This document shows positions 31,300 through 38,524 of a DNA stretch of 64,000 nt, piece after piece. Position 1 is the first letter of the stretch. The number at the start of each line of letters is the position of its first letter. A program made the translations under genes and the position numbers. The DNA is from Lineus longissimus (Eukaryota > Nemertea > Pilidiophora > Heteronemertea > Lineidae). The notes under the pieces are model-generated. The model worked only from the letters and a program-made list of their open reading frames with translations, made no database searches and was not told the origin of the DNA. The DNA is taken from positions 9,428,501 through 9,492,500 of the forward strand of contig NC_088311.1 of the NCBI RefSeq assembly GCF_910592395.1, written 5' to 3'.

Positions 31300-31959
31300 A
31301 TGGATGGAGACAATAACGTTTATCCAGATTTAAGTAATTTAAACTCTGAAAGTCATTTGAACTATGAAAGGTCTGAAAAGCATACAGAAAGTAACCCTCA
31401 GGCTTTCAGACTACAACAAATATGTGAGGTTAAGAGTTTCTTAGAAAGCGAGATTGAATTTAGAAGAAAGATATTTTCAAAGTACAAAAAAGCATTTAGC
31501 GTAATTACTGGCATTAGCCATTTCCTTAATTTTGCCAGCGTTGCAGCCGGATCTGTTGGTGTTTCCGCTCTAGCTGGTGTCATCACGGCACCGATAGGCT
31601 TAGCTTTGGGTGGCGTAACAATAGGTAGTGCCATTATTTCATCAGCCTTAGGCTGGGAGAAAAAGAATATTCTTAAGAAAATTGAAAAACATGAGAATAT
31701 CAGAATGTTGGCAATTTCAAAACTGAACACAATCAATGATTTGGTTAGTAAAGCCTTAACCGATTCTCACATATCTACAGATGAGTTTACTTTGATTCTC
31801 AAGGAGAAGGAGAAATACATTTCGATGAAAAATGCCATTAGGAAAAAACAAAGGGAGGCAAGTTCAGCTGTTGATGTAGAGTCTTTAAAGAAGACTTTTT
31901 TAGAAGAAGGAAAAAAACTAGCACAGACAGAGATGCTAGAAAAACTAAAAGTTCAGTAA
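31300..31959 (+). CDS. Polinton protein with glycine-rich membrane hairpin
   Basis: This protein of 219 residues has an N-terminal polar region. Residues about 67-115 form a Gly/Ala-rich hydrophobic hairpin (SVAAGSVGVSALAGVITAPIG, then LALGGVTIGSAIISSAL). The C-terminal half is a long helical, charged domain including ILKEKEKYISMKNAIRKKQ. Proteins with this hairpin plus LKEKEKY helix are common in animal Polintons, of unknown role; membrane remodelling or a virion membrane function is inference. Near the 3' end a run of seven A (31911-31917) lies in the frame of a -1 slippery site, and the -1 frame stays open to 32150. Confidence 0.7.
   Translation: MDGDNNVYPDLSNLNSESHLNYERSEKHTESNPQAFRLQQICEVKSFLESEIEFRRKIFSKYKKAFSVITGISHFLNFASVAAGSVGVSALAGVITAPIGLALGGVTIGSAIISSALGWEKKNILKKIEKHENIRMLAISKLNTINDLVSKALTDSHISTDEFTLILKEKEKYISMKNAIRKKQREASSAVDVESLKKTFLEEGKKLAQTEMLEKLKVQ
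31911..31917 (+). promoter_or_regulatory. Candidate -1 frameshift site (A AAA AAA)
   Basis: In the frame of the 31300 gene this heptamer reads A AAA AAA followed by CTA, the classic pattern for -1 slippage. The -1 frame is open from about 31878 to a TAA at 32148-32150. It adds about 76 codons, including translated hairpin modules and a PSAP tetrapeptide near the end. A chance A-run is equally possible, and there is no clear pseudoknot apart from the hairpin modules 50 bp downstream. Confidence 0.3.
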
Positions 31960-31966
31960 ATCAAAC

Positions 31967-32240
31967 AGGACCCGGACTACGTCCAGAGAACAAAGTTCGA
32001 CTCGAGCTATGCTCTCAAGACGAAGTCGGACCCGGACTACGTCCTAATCCTAATGTGGTGTATCACTATCACTATTATCATGACTTCGGTGTTAGGGATG
32101 AATTTCACCAAGTAACACTACCATCAGCACCACCCTATTCATTAGTTTAATCTAGCTATGCTCTCAGGACAAAGTCCGTCTAGGACAAAGTCCAGAGAAC
32201 AAAGCTCGACTCGAGCTATGCTCTCAAGACGTAGTCGGAC
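31967..32240. repeat. Two clusters of double-hairpin modules in the intergenic gap
   Basis: The clusters at 31967-32044 and 32152-32240 lie between the converging 31300 gene and the polymerase. Stems include GGAC-TAC-GTCC (twice), GAAC-AAA-GTTC, GAGC-TAT-GCTC (twice) and GGAC-AAA-GTCC (twice). The gap between clusters (about 32045-32150) carries the end of the -1 frame. Such dense pairing between two convergent genes could act as a terminator. Confidence 0.8.
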
Positions 32241-35200
32241 TCAAGCGAAGTTTGAATCGCTGTAATCTATGTAGCCTTCATAATACATTCCAAATGGTAA
32301 GGTGCTTATTCCATCTTCAAGTATGAACCTCTTGTCATCAAAAGGACTGAGGCTTTTTTTGTCAACTTCTTCCAAATAGATTTGGTGTTTATCTGATCTT
32401 AAGTGTCTCATCTTGTGGTAAAATGACCTACTCTTTTCAAGACAATCAACATAGTCATCAAATGAGATATTTCTCCTTACTACATTCTTGGCAATACCCT
32501 TCAATTTCTTAGAATCGTAATCTTTTGCTCTGTAAGCGTACATCTTACTTCTCAGGGCAATGAATACAGTCATCTCTACTCCTCCTAGCTCATCCTTAAA
32601 GTAGCCTGGTACCTTCTTCTTACTGGTATCATAGAGTGTATGATCTTTTGGATAATTACTGAAGTCAAAATAGTGTTTCAACTCCTTTAAGTCTTTAGTT
32701 AAGTCATCAGTATTAATGTTAAGTACAAAGGAATCTGTATCTAGATACAGCAGTTCAATATTTTTCTCACCAAAGTACGGTTGAAGAACTTCATAATAGA
32801 ATTCATACATTAATATTTTAGACAATTCAAGTACTGAAGCTCCTATGTAGATTGGTTTGTTGAATTTCATTGATGTTTTCCTCATGCTAATAGCAGCATT
32901 ATGTTCGTCAAATACGCATATCGATGAAAACCTGGGATTGGCCATTACATTCCTGGCTCTCTCCCCGTCCGATACAAATTCAATTTCAACCCTGTTCCTT
33001 ATGTTCTCACAAGTTTTTCCATAGAACGCATTATTCATTAATTTAAAATAGTCTTTCTCAAAATCAGTCTTAGAATCCATACGTCTTTTAGTGTTAAAAT
33101 CAATGTATGGTGCTAACCACTTTGATTGTTTAAAGCTTATCACTGAATGAACCCTCTTAAGTACCATTCCGTGCTTTAGGTAAAATTGTAGCATTCTGTA
33201 ATGCACTATGTAATTAGTTTTATCCTTTTGTGTTAGTATTAGTTTCTCTACATTTGATCTTTTATCATCACCCAGTAACTCTCTCTGGTAAGGACTTAAT
33301 TCATCATCTTCAATAAAGAGAGATTCGGGACAGAATGGAAAGTTCCTTGACTTAAATTTAATATTTCCTGGATACTCCAAATCAACCTCTAAAAAGTAGC
33401 CTACTTCACTATCACTTGGAATTGCCATAATCTGCTCTTTACTGATAACATTCATGTTAAGTCGAGCTTTGCTCTCTGGACCTTGTCCTAGTCGGACTTC
33501 GTCCTGAGAGCATAGCTCGAGTGGATCAATATCTATCATTTCAAAACTACCATAGGGTTGAGGTTCCATCATGGACCAGCCGTAGAGATTATTTGCGTCT
33601 ATGTAGAGTAGTTTGTGGTGTTCATCTGCCTTTACATGTCTTGTTCCCATAACACCCAAAATTCCACCTCGTATTGCTTTCTCAAAAGTAAGTAAGATGT
33701 TGGTATCAGTCAGTAGTTCTAGGTTTATTCCTGTGTACTTCAAACCAGCTTGCCAGGTTAGGCCTGGTGCCGAGTAACAGTGACAGGGATCTATCTGAAA
33801 GTAGTTCAAATTGACATCCCTGAATTTCTCAAATAAATCAGCTAAAAGGATCACATCAGTTTTGAGGTAGAGGTCAATGAACTCACCGTGATTCCTGATC
33901 TTGAAATGATCCCATATTACCTTAGCCTCATCATAGGCAGAATCAGGTGCCATTTCATTTTTCAATTCGTCAAAAAACATAGACTTTTCTAGGTAAGTAA
34001 CATTGTAGCTTTCATGTGATGTGTAAAAAGAGTAAGGTACTGAACCCTTCTTCCTCAATAGCTTAAAGTCAGTGGTATTTGGGAACAGCTGTCTGGTAAT
34101 TTTAAAATCATCATCCAACATTGATTTGGTTATGTTGTCTAAACTGGACTGCAGGAATCTGTACGAGTCCAAAAACCTGAAACAACCGAACTGAAATGAA
34201 ATGTATTCCTCTGATGTTTTGGCAAGTATTTTCAGTTTCTTGTACGTCGGTAGCTTATTCATTAATTCTTTAATAAATAAGTGAGAATCGTAATTACTGA
34301 GATTGTGAAAAAACACTGGAACAAACATAGCTTTCTTTTCATTCAAATTACACGAGTTGTGAGCAGCACCTCGATATCTACCACAGTAGTGATCATGATC
34401 CTTGACCTTGTCATATCCCAAAGGTTGATTACAATAGTAACAATGTGTTTCTAATTGATATTTATGCCAGTCTTCATCTGTCATTGTTAGAGGAAAGTTA
34501 CAGTTCAATAAATTAGAGAATTGTTCTTCCATCCTGATTAACCAATTACAGAACACATCTACAACATCAGCACCCATGTGAGACACATACTGGCTACTGT
34601 AAAGGTGTGTGTAGTCTGAGTGAACATAAACACCAACAGCTGATGCATTTTGTTTAAAAAGTTTCTTTGAACTCGGTTCTTTCATCATAGGTGGCTCTAC
34701 TGATACTACTGGTATGTTGCCTTCGGCAGAAGAACAAGGTTCGCTTATCGCTTCGAAATCAGCATAGATCACAAACGGAACTCTATTTTTGAATGAGTGT
34801 TTTTCAAATTTAATTTGTGACCATTTACTGTTAGGTGGAGGCAAAGTAATCTTACAGTAATCGTGTTCTCCACATTTCTTTTTATGTTTATCTAGTGTTG
34901 ACTTCCTGTAAAAGTAATTCATGCATCTCCTGCAAAGATACACTCTATGAGCTAGTGTCCTGAAGAAAAGATTGATGTCTCTTATGTACATGAAATGGTC
35001 CTTGAAATACAACAGATCGATGACATCATCATCATCATAATTCTTGGACAGGTAGAGAGGTTCTAGTTTTGCCTCACAGGTGCTCTTAGCCGATTCGTTC
35101 TCTAACTTGAACACATTAATCTTGAGATTATTATCACTCTCTATCTTAGGGATATCCTTTTGAATACATACAGGAAATGATTTGATTCGTACTCCGTACT

Positions 35201-36014
35201 GAGAGCTAGGCTCGATTTTGATATCGGTAGTGATATTGAATGTACTCTCGAGCTCTGCTCTCAGGACAAAGTCCGTCTCTGGATTTTCTTTCAGATATTT
35301 AGCGGCCAATAAAGACCAGAGAAAACATTTATTGTCATTTGATTCCACATTTATTACTGCTTTTGTTTTAAATGGTAATTTAGTGTAATGACCACCTTTA
35401 CACCTCTTGTAAGAACAGATGGTCATGTTACAAGACTCTATTTTATTTAAAGTAAGTCCAGAACCTTGAAAGTACCTTTCCTCAATCTGTGTCTTAATGT
35501 AGTTTAACTGGTTGGTTATGGCATAAATTGCCTGGTTCCTTGAAATTATGCTTTCCATTGGAGACTGTATGGGGTGTGTTACACTTTCACCCTGACGATC
35601 AATGCTCTGCTCTTCGACCAAAGGTCGATCAAACTGAGCAAATACTGATATGCTAATTTTGTGATGGTAATCATTGAGTTGAAATAATACCTCCTCTAAT
35701 TTATCTCTGTATTCATACACTTGTTTAGCTTCTCTGTCAATCTTCAAACTAATGGTGACTACAGGCTTGCCAAATTGTTTTACTATTTCTATTCCACTCA
35801 CTTTCTTTATGCCATCTAGCTCATTTTCCTCAAATGCAAGTTTCTTATCCATAGTTTTAGGGATCAGGGATGGGGCTCGGGGTTGAGCAAGAGGCACATA
35901 ATCCGGATTTAATTTACTTAAGTGACCTTTGGTTCTCCTGTGAATAGCCATATTATTGTAGGATATGTACTTGTCACATGTAGTGCAAAGTATTTTCTGA
36001 TTCTTATCAGTCAT
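32241..36014 (-). CDS. POLB: Protein-primed family B DNA polymerase
   Basis: The protein is about 1257 residues from the ATG at 36014; the frame upstream has only a TTG. An N-terminal C2H2 finger (CTTCDKY..HRRTKGH) is followed by a second one (CRRCMNYF, near residue 360). The exonuclease motifs are YADFEA (about 418), NYDSHLF (about 571) and YLKTDVILLAD (about 718). A Cys/His knuckle (CYYCNQ..DHDHYCGRYRGAAHNSC) lies near 530-560. Polymerase motifs are DANNLYGW (about 805), NNAFYGKT (about 995) and YLDTDSF (about 1090). All catalytic Asp residues are present, so it looks intact. It replicates the linear element from a protein primer. Hairpin modules are translated in frame at 33461-33522 and 35248-35277, with lesser ones near 34731 and 35617. 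Confidence 0.97.
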   Translation of the reverse strand: MTDKNQKILCTTCDKYISYNNMAIHRRTKGHLSKLNPDYVPLAQPRAPSLIPKTMDKKLAFEENELDGIKKVSGIEIVKQFGKPVVTISLKIDREAKQVYEYRDKLEEVLFQLNDYHHKISISVFAQFDRPLVEEQSIDRQGESVTHPIQSPMESIISRNQAIYAITNQLNYIKTQIEERYFQGSGLTLNKIESCNMTICSYKRCKGGHYTKLPFKTKAVINVESNDNKCFLWSLLAAKYLKENPETDFVLRAELESTFNITTDIKIEPSSQYGVRIKSFPVCIQKDIPKIESDNNLKINVFKLENESAKSTCEAKLEPLYLSKNYDDDDVIDLLYFKDHFMYIRDINLFFRTLAHRVYLCRRCMNYFYRKSTLDKHKKKCGEHDYCKITLPPPNSKWSQIKFEKHSFKNRVPFVIYADFEAISEPCSSAEGNIPVVSVEPPMMKEPSSKKLFKQNASAVGVYVHSDYTHLYSSQYVSHMGADVVDVFCNWLIRMEEQFSNLLNCNFPLTMTDEDWHKYQLETHCYYCNQPLGYDKVKDHDHYCGRYRGAAHNSCNLNEKKAMFVPVFFHNLSNYDSHLFIKELMNKLPTYKKLKILAKTSEEYISFQFGCFRFLDSYRFLQSSLDNITKSMLDDDFKITRQLFPNTTDFKLLRKKGSVPYSFYTSHESYNVTYLEKSMFFDELKNEMAPDSAYDEAKVIWDHFKIRNHGEFIDLYLKTDVILLADLFEKFRDVNLNYFQIDPCHCYSAPGLTWQAGLKYTGINLELLTDTNILLTFEKAIRGGILGVMGTRHVKADEHHKLLYIDANNLYGWSMMEPQPYGSFEMIDIDPLELCSQDEVRLGQGPESKARLNMNVISKEQIMAIPSDSEVGYFLEVDLEYPGNIKFKSRNFPFCPESLFIEDDELSPYQRELLGDDKRSNVEKLILTQKDKTNYIVHYRMLQFYLKHGMVLKRVHSVISFKQSKWLAPYIDFNTKRRMDSKTDFEKDYFKLMNNAFYGKTCENIRNRVEIEFVSDGERARNVMANPRFSSICVFDEHNAAISMRKTSMKFNKPIYIGASVLELSKILMYEFYYEVLQPYFGEKNIELLYLDTDSFVLNINTDDLTKDLKELKHYFDFSNYPKDHTLYDTSKKKVPGYFKDELGGVEMTVFIALRSKMYAYRAKDYDSKKLKGIAKNVVRRNISFDDYVDCLEKSRSFYHKMRHLRSDKHQIYLEEVDKKSLSPFDDKRFILEDGISTLPFGMYYEGYIDYSDSNFA
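33461..33522. repeat. Double-hairpin module inside the polymerase gene (palm side)
   Basis: This two-unit palindrome is 62 bp, with GAGC-TTT-GCTC, GGAC-CTT-GTCC, GGAC-TTC-GTCC and GAGC-ATA-GCTC. On the minus strand it is translated in frame as about 20 residues (LELCSQDEVRL, then GQGPESKARL). They lie between the DANNLYGW motif and the later palm motifs, where a surface loop insertion could be tolerated. Confidence 0.9.
35248..35277. repeat. Double-hairpin unit inside the polymerase gene (N-terminal region)
   Basis: This single unit has CGAGCTCTGCTCTC and GGAC-AAA-GTCC. On the minus strand it is read as DFVLRAELES, a different frame from the module at 33461. It falls in a poorly conserved part of the protein before the exonuclease domain. 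Confidence 0.85.
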
Positions 36015-36070
36015 TCTATTTATTAGATTAAAATTTATTAAATTCAATAAATATCTTGAATTAAATAGAA

Positions 36071-36601
36071 ATGGACTTCATAATCAATGAACAAGAATGT
36101 AATGAAGCCAAATTTGAGTACTACTTAACAGACCAATTAGACATAAAATCCATTACTTTGAAATCGATAACCTTTTACAATTCATGGTGGACAGGTGATT
36201 TTCTACCAGAGGGAGTAAGGATTTTCTCATTTCTAGTCGAAATAACCAGAATTACAAAACATGAGCCCTTAGATAAACAATTATGGTGTAGGACATTATT
36301 TGCTCCTGGACTTGAAACAGATACACTTGAAAAGGAAGTCATGAAAATTTGCGAACGGCATTTGGAAAATGATTCTACCACAACTAAAGACACCATTACT
36401 CAATACACATTTCCATACTCTCGACATTTTAGTTTAAGTGAGTTTTGTGAGGTATGGCAAAAATACATAAAAGAAATTGGAATAAGCCATGTGAAAATTT
36501 ACTGTGATAACAATAATTACATAACCCTTGAACTTACAGAGGATAAAGAGTACCCTCTGAAAGTAGACAAGTTAGATAAAAATGAAAAAAATCAAGATTG
36601 A
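36071..36601 (+). CDS. Jelly-roll/penton-related protein, upstream part (possibly split gene)
   Basis: This protein of 176 residues has a strand-rich N-terminus (FEYYLTDQLDIKSITLKSITFYNSWW) like the first strands of Polinton penton-type proteins, then a long middle section and a Lys-rich end. It lacks the usual C-terminal penton block. That block is found in the next ORF, which overlaps the last 20 bp in the +1 frame. Together they make a protein of normal length, so this is either one gene broken by a single indel near 36582 or two coupled proteins. Start at TTAAATAGAAATG, facing the polymerase start. Confidence 0.6.
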   Translation: MDFIINEQECNEAKFEYYLTDQLDIKSITLKSITFYNSWWTGDFLPEGVRIFSFLVEITRITKHEPLDKQLWCRTLFAPGLETDTLEKEVMKICERHLENDSTTTKDTITQYTFPYSRHFSLSEFCEVWQKYIKEIGISHVKIYCDNNNYITLELTEDKEYPLKVDKLDKNEKNQD

Positions 36602-37052
36602 GAGAAACACAGAAGGTTTTCAAATAAGCAAAACCATAAGAGAGGTGATAGAAAAACAGCTCACAGTGGTGAATGAGTGGTTTGGCTTTAAGCAAACTAA
36701 ATTCACCAAGAAAGGAAAATACTACTCCACAAGACCACTCAACTTTTACAGGAAATATCTATTCCTGCAAGCTAATTTGGTTGACAAAGCTAAGACCCTC
36801 TACAACAATAAACCATCTAACATTTTCTGCATCATACCTGTAGAAGATGGTGACCAAATAAAAATGCAGCGATACGAACCGAATTGTAAGAAAACGATAA
36901 ATAAGTGTACTAATCACATAAAATTCGAAATCACTGATGAGAATGGTAAGCTAGTTAATTTCAGAGGAACAGAGGTTTCTTTAGAGTTAAGAATCGAGCA
37001 GAGCTCTCAAGACGAAGTCGGACTAGGACAAAGTCCCGAGAGCAAAGCTTGA
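36582..37052 (+). CDS. Penton-like C-terminal part (possibly split gene)
   Basis: This frame of 156 codons starts at an ATG inside the upstream ORF, next to a seven-A run (36585-36591). Its C-terminal half has the pattern FLQANLVD, then FEITDENGKLVNFRGTEV. This matches the closing strands of the penton-like protein at 26610 (LTDEKGEIIDLNGHNV), which is visible within this sequence. The final 16 or so codons come from a hairpin module (36994-37083), which has replaced or extended the natural end. The +1 relation to the previous ORF means an ordinary -1 slip cannot join them. No TAAATG-type start is present, which favours a split gene. Confidence 0.55.
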   Translation: MKKIKIERNTEGFQISKTIREVIEKQLTVVNEWFGFKQTKFTKKGKYYSTRPLNFYRKYLFLQANLVDKAKTLYNNKPSNIFCIIPVEDGDQIKMQRYEPNCKKTINKCTNHIKFEITDENGKLVNFRGTEVSLELRIEQSSQDEVGLGQSPESKA

Positions 37053-37083
37053 CTCGAGCAGAGCTCTCAAGACGAAGTCGGAC
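36994..37083. repeat. Double-hairpin modules at a gene's 3' end
   Basis: Three units in a row (GAGC-AGA-GCTC, GAC-GAA-GTC, GGAC-AAA-GTCC, GAGC-AAA-GCTT, then the first again) span the stop codon of the 36582 gene. The last 16 codons of that gene are module sequence (EQSSQDEVGLGQSPESKA). Confidence 0.85.
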
Positions 37084-37095
37084 CACCTGATGAGA

Positions 37096-37572
37096 TCATT
37101 CCATTAAAGGAATAGTACATTTCTTCTCTTTAACTACAGGTTTAACAAGAGGGTTAATTGATCCCTTCATGACTGCTTCATTCGGACTACGTTCAGAGAA
37201 CAAAGTTTGATTCAAGCCTGATCGCTGCTCTTTACTTACTTTTTTAGGAAGTTTCTTAAACATAATGAATGTTGCTAAAATAACGGCACCTAAACCTAGT
37301 ACATAGACATAAGTATAACTACTAGATTCACGCAGTGATACATCAGTATTTTGAGATTGTGGTTCTTCTTCCTCTACTTCTTCTTCCTCCTTTTCCACAA
37401 CTCTGTTTTTTGGTGAGGAGTCCTGTACTTTAAATGTCGTCTTATCCTTTTTTATCCTCTTAAATTCCTTAGATCTTCTACCCAGTTCTCTAGACCATGC
37501 TAATTGTTTCTCTGATCGAGGTTTCTTAGACACTGAAACTTTAGTATTATCAGTTACAGTTTCAAGTTCCAT
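37096..37572 (-). CDS. Single-pass membrane protein, unknown
   Basis: The gene encodes 158 residues. The basic N-terminal half (KKPRSEKQLAWSRELGRRSKEF) is followed by an acidic run (EEEEVEEEE), a transmembrane helix at residues about 92-112 (YVYVLGLGAVILATFIMF) and a C-terminal tail. A decayed hairpin module (37183-37216) is read in the tail as NQTLFSERSP. It starts at GATAAATGG. There is no family I recognise; the topology suggests a membrane-anchored protein with a nucleic-acid-binding-like basic segment. Confidence 0.6.
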   Translation of the reverse strand: MELETVTDNTKVSVSKKPRSEKQLAWSRELGRRSKEFKRIKKDKTTFKVQDSSPKNRVVEKEEEEVEEEEPQSQNTDVSLRESSSYTYVYVLGLGAVILATFIMFKKLPKKVSKEQRSGLNQTLFSERSPNEAVMKGSINPLVKPVVKEKKCTIPLME

Positions 37573-37621
37573 TTATCTTGGCCGAATTTAATTCGAACTA
37601 TGTTCTCATAACCAGGTTAAT

Positions 37622-38473
37622 TTAGTCTTCTTTATCATCACTACCTGTGATATCTAGACTTTCATCTATTGATTTGTCACATTCAGAGACAGTCATATTT
37701 GGTGTATTCATATTTGATGCAGTCATACTCGATGTATTCATAGATGATTCCTCATGACAATGACCTAAAGTAATAAGTGTTGTTGAGGCAAGTGCAGTTA
37801 ATGGTCCCATTCTCAAACTCAACCATCCAAGCCATTTATCCAACTCGTTAGTTATCAAATAATCATTTCTAAGATCATGATAAAGATTATCTTCATCATC
37901 TATTGGTAATAACCACCTTGATAATTTAGTGTAAGCTTTAATTACTGTCTTACCCAAAGAATCATTAAGTCTGGCAGCCATCTTTGTTTCATACATTCTA
38001 TGGTGTTTTAAGATTTCTTTTTCAGTCATATTATCTAAGTCATTAAAAGTTATTTTTTTATTAAGGAAATCCTTGCTTTTACCAGTTGCAACTAGAATCT
38101 CTAAGTCTTGTTTGGCTTTAAGGCCACTATCAGTCAAATAGTTCAAATTTTGTTGATTGCTAGTCGGACTTTGTCCTGAGAGCGTAGCTCGAGTTGAGCC
38201 CAGTTGGCAACTAGAATTGACTATTCCTTGACTGGGATTAACTATTCCTTGACTAGGATTAACAAAATTTGAACTATTCAACTGCTTGTTTGAAACTTGT
38301 TGATTTGTAGAGCAGTTCTGTTGAAAGTTAGTTCTGTTTTGTTGGTAACTACCAGTGTTCTGTTGGTTAGAAGCCCCAACTCGAGCTAAGCTCTCAGGAC
38401 TCATAACACCAATCTGTTTCATCTGTTGTTCAATCACTGCAGATATCTGACTATTCATTTGCTGATTATTCAT
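37622..38473 (-). CDS. Gln/Asn-rich protein with helical C-terminal half, unknown
   Basis: This protein of 283 residues has residues 1-115 dominated by Gln, Asn and Ser (NQQNTGSYQQNRTNFQQN), including two near-identical NPSQGIV repeats. Two hairpin units here are read as SLARVG (38383-38403) and SRATLSGQSP (38161-38193). Residues about 120-240 look globular and helical, with a conserved-looking DNLYHDLRNDYLITNELDKWLGWLSLRMG. A Met/Thr/Asn repeat and an acidic end (GSDDKED) close it. It starts at TTTAAATG. Function unknown; the prion-like N-terminus might drive assembly or condensation. Confidence 0.6.
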   Translation of the reverse strand: MNNQQMNSQISAVIEQQMKQIGVMSPESLARVGASNQQNTGSYQQNRTNFQQNCSTNQQVSNKQLNSSNFVNPSQGIVNPSQGIVNSSCQLGSTRATLSGQSPTSNQQNLNYLTDSGLKAKQDLEILVATGKSKDFLNKKITFNDLDNMTEKEILKHHRMYETKMAARLNDSLGKTVIKAYTKLSRWLLPIDDEDNLYHDLRNDYLITNELDKWLGWLSLRMGPLTALASTTLITLGHCHEESSMNTSSMTASNMNTPNMTVSECDKSIDESLDITGSDDKED

Positions 38474-38524
38474 TTAAAATTATGGAAAAATGACTGTTAA
38501 GTGCAAAATGCTGTTTTCACAACT

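Noticed and set aside
36585-36591. Programmed -1 frameshift joining the 36071 and 36582 ORFs
   Set aside because: The second ORF is in the +1 frame, so a -1 slip on the A run would not reach it. Indel or re-initiation is likelier.
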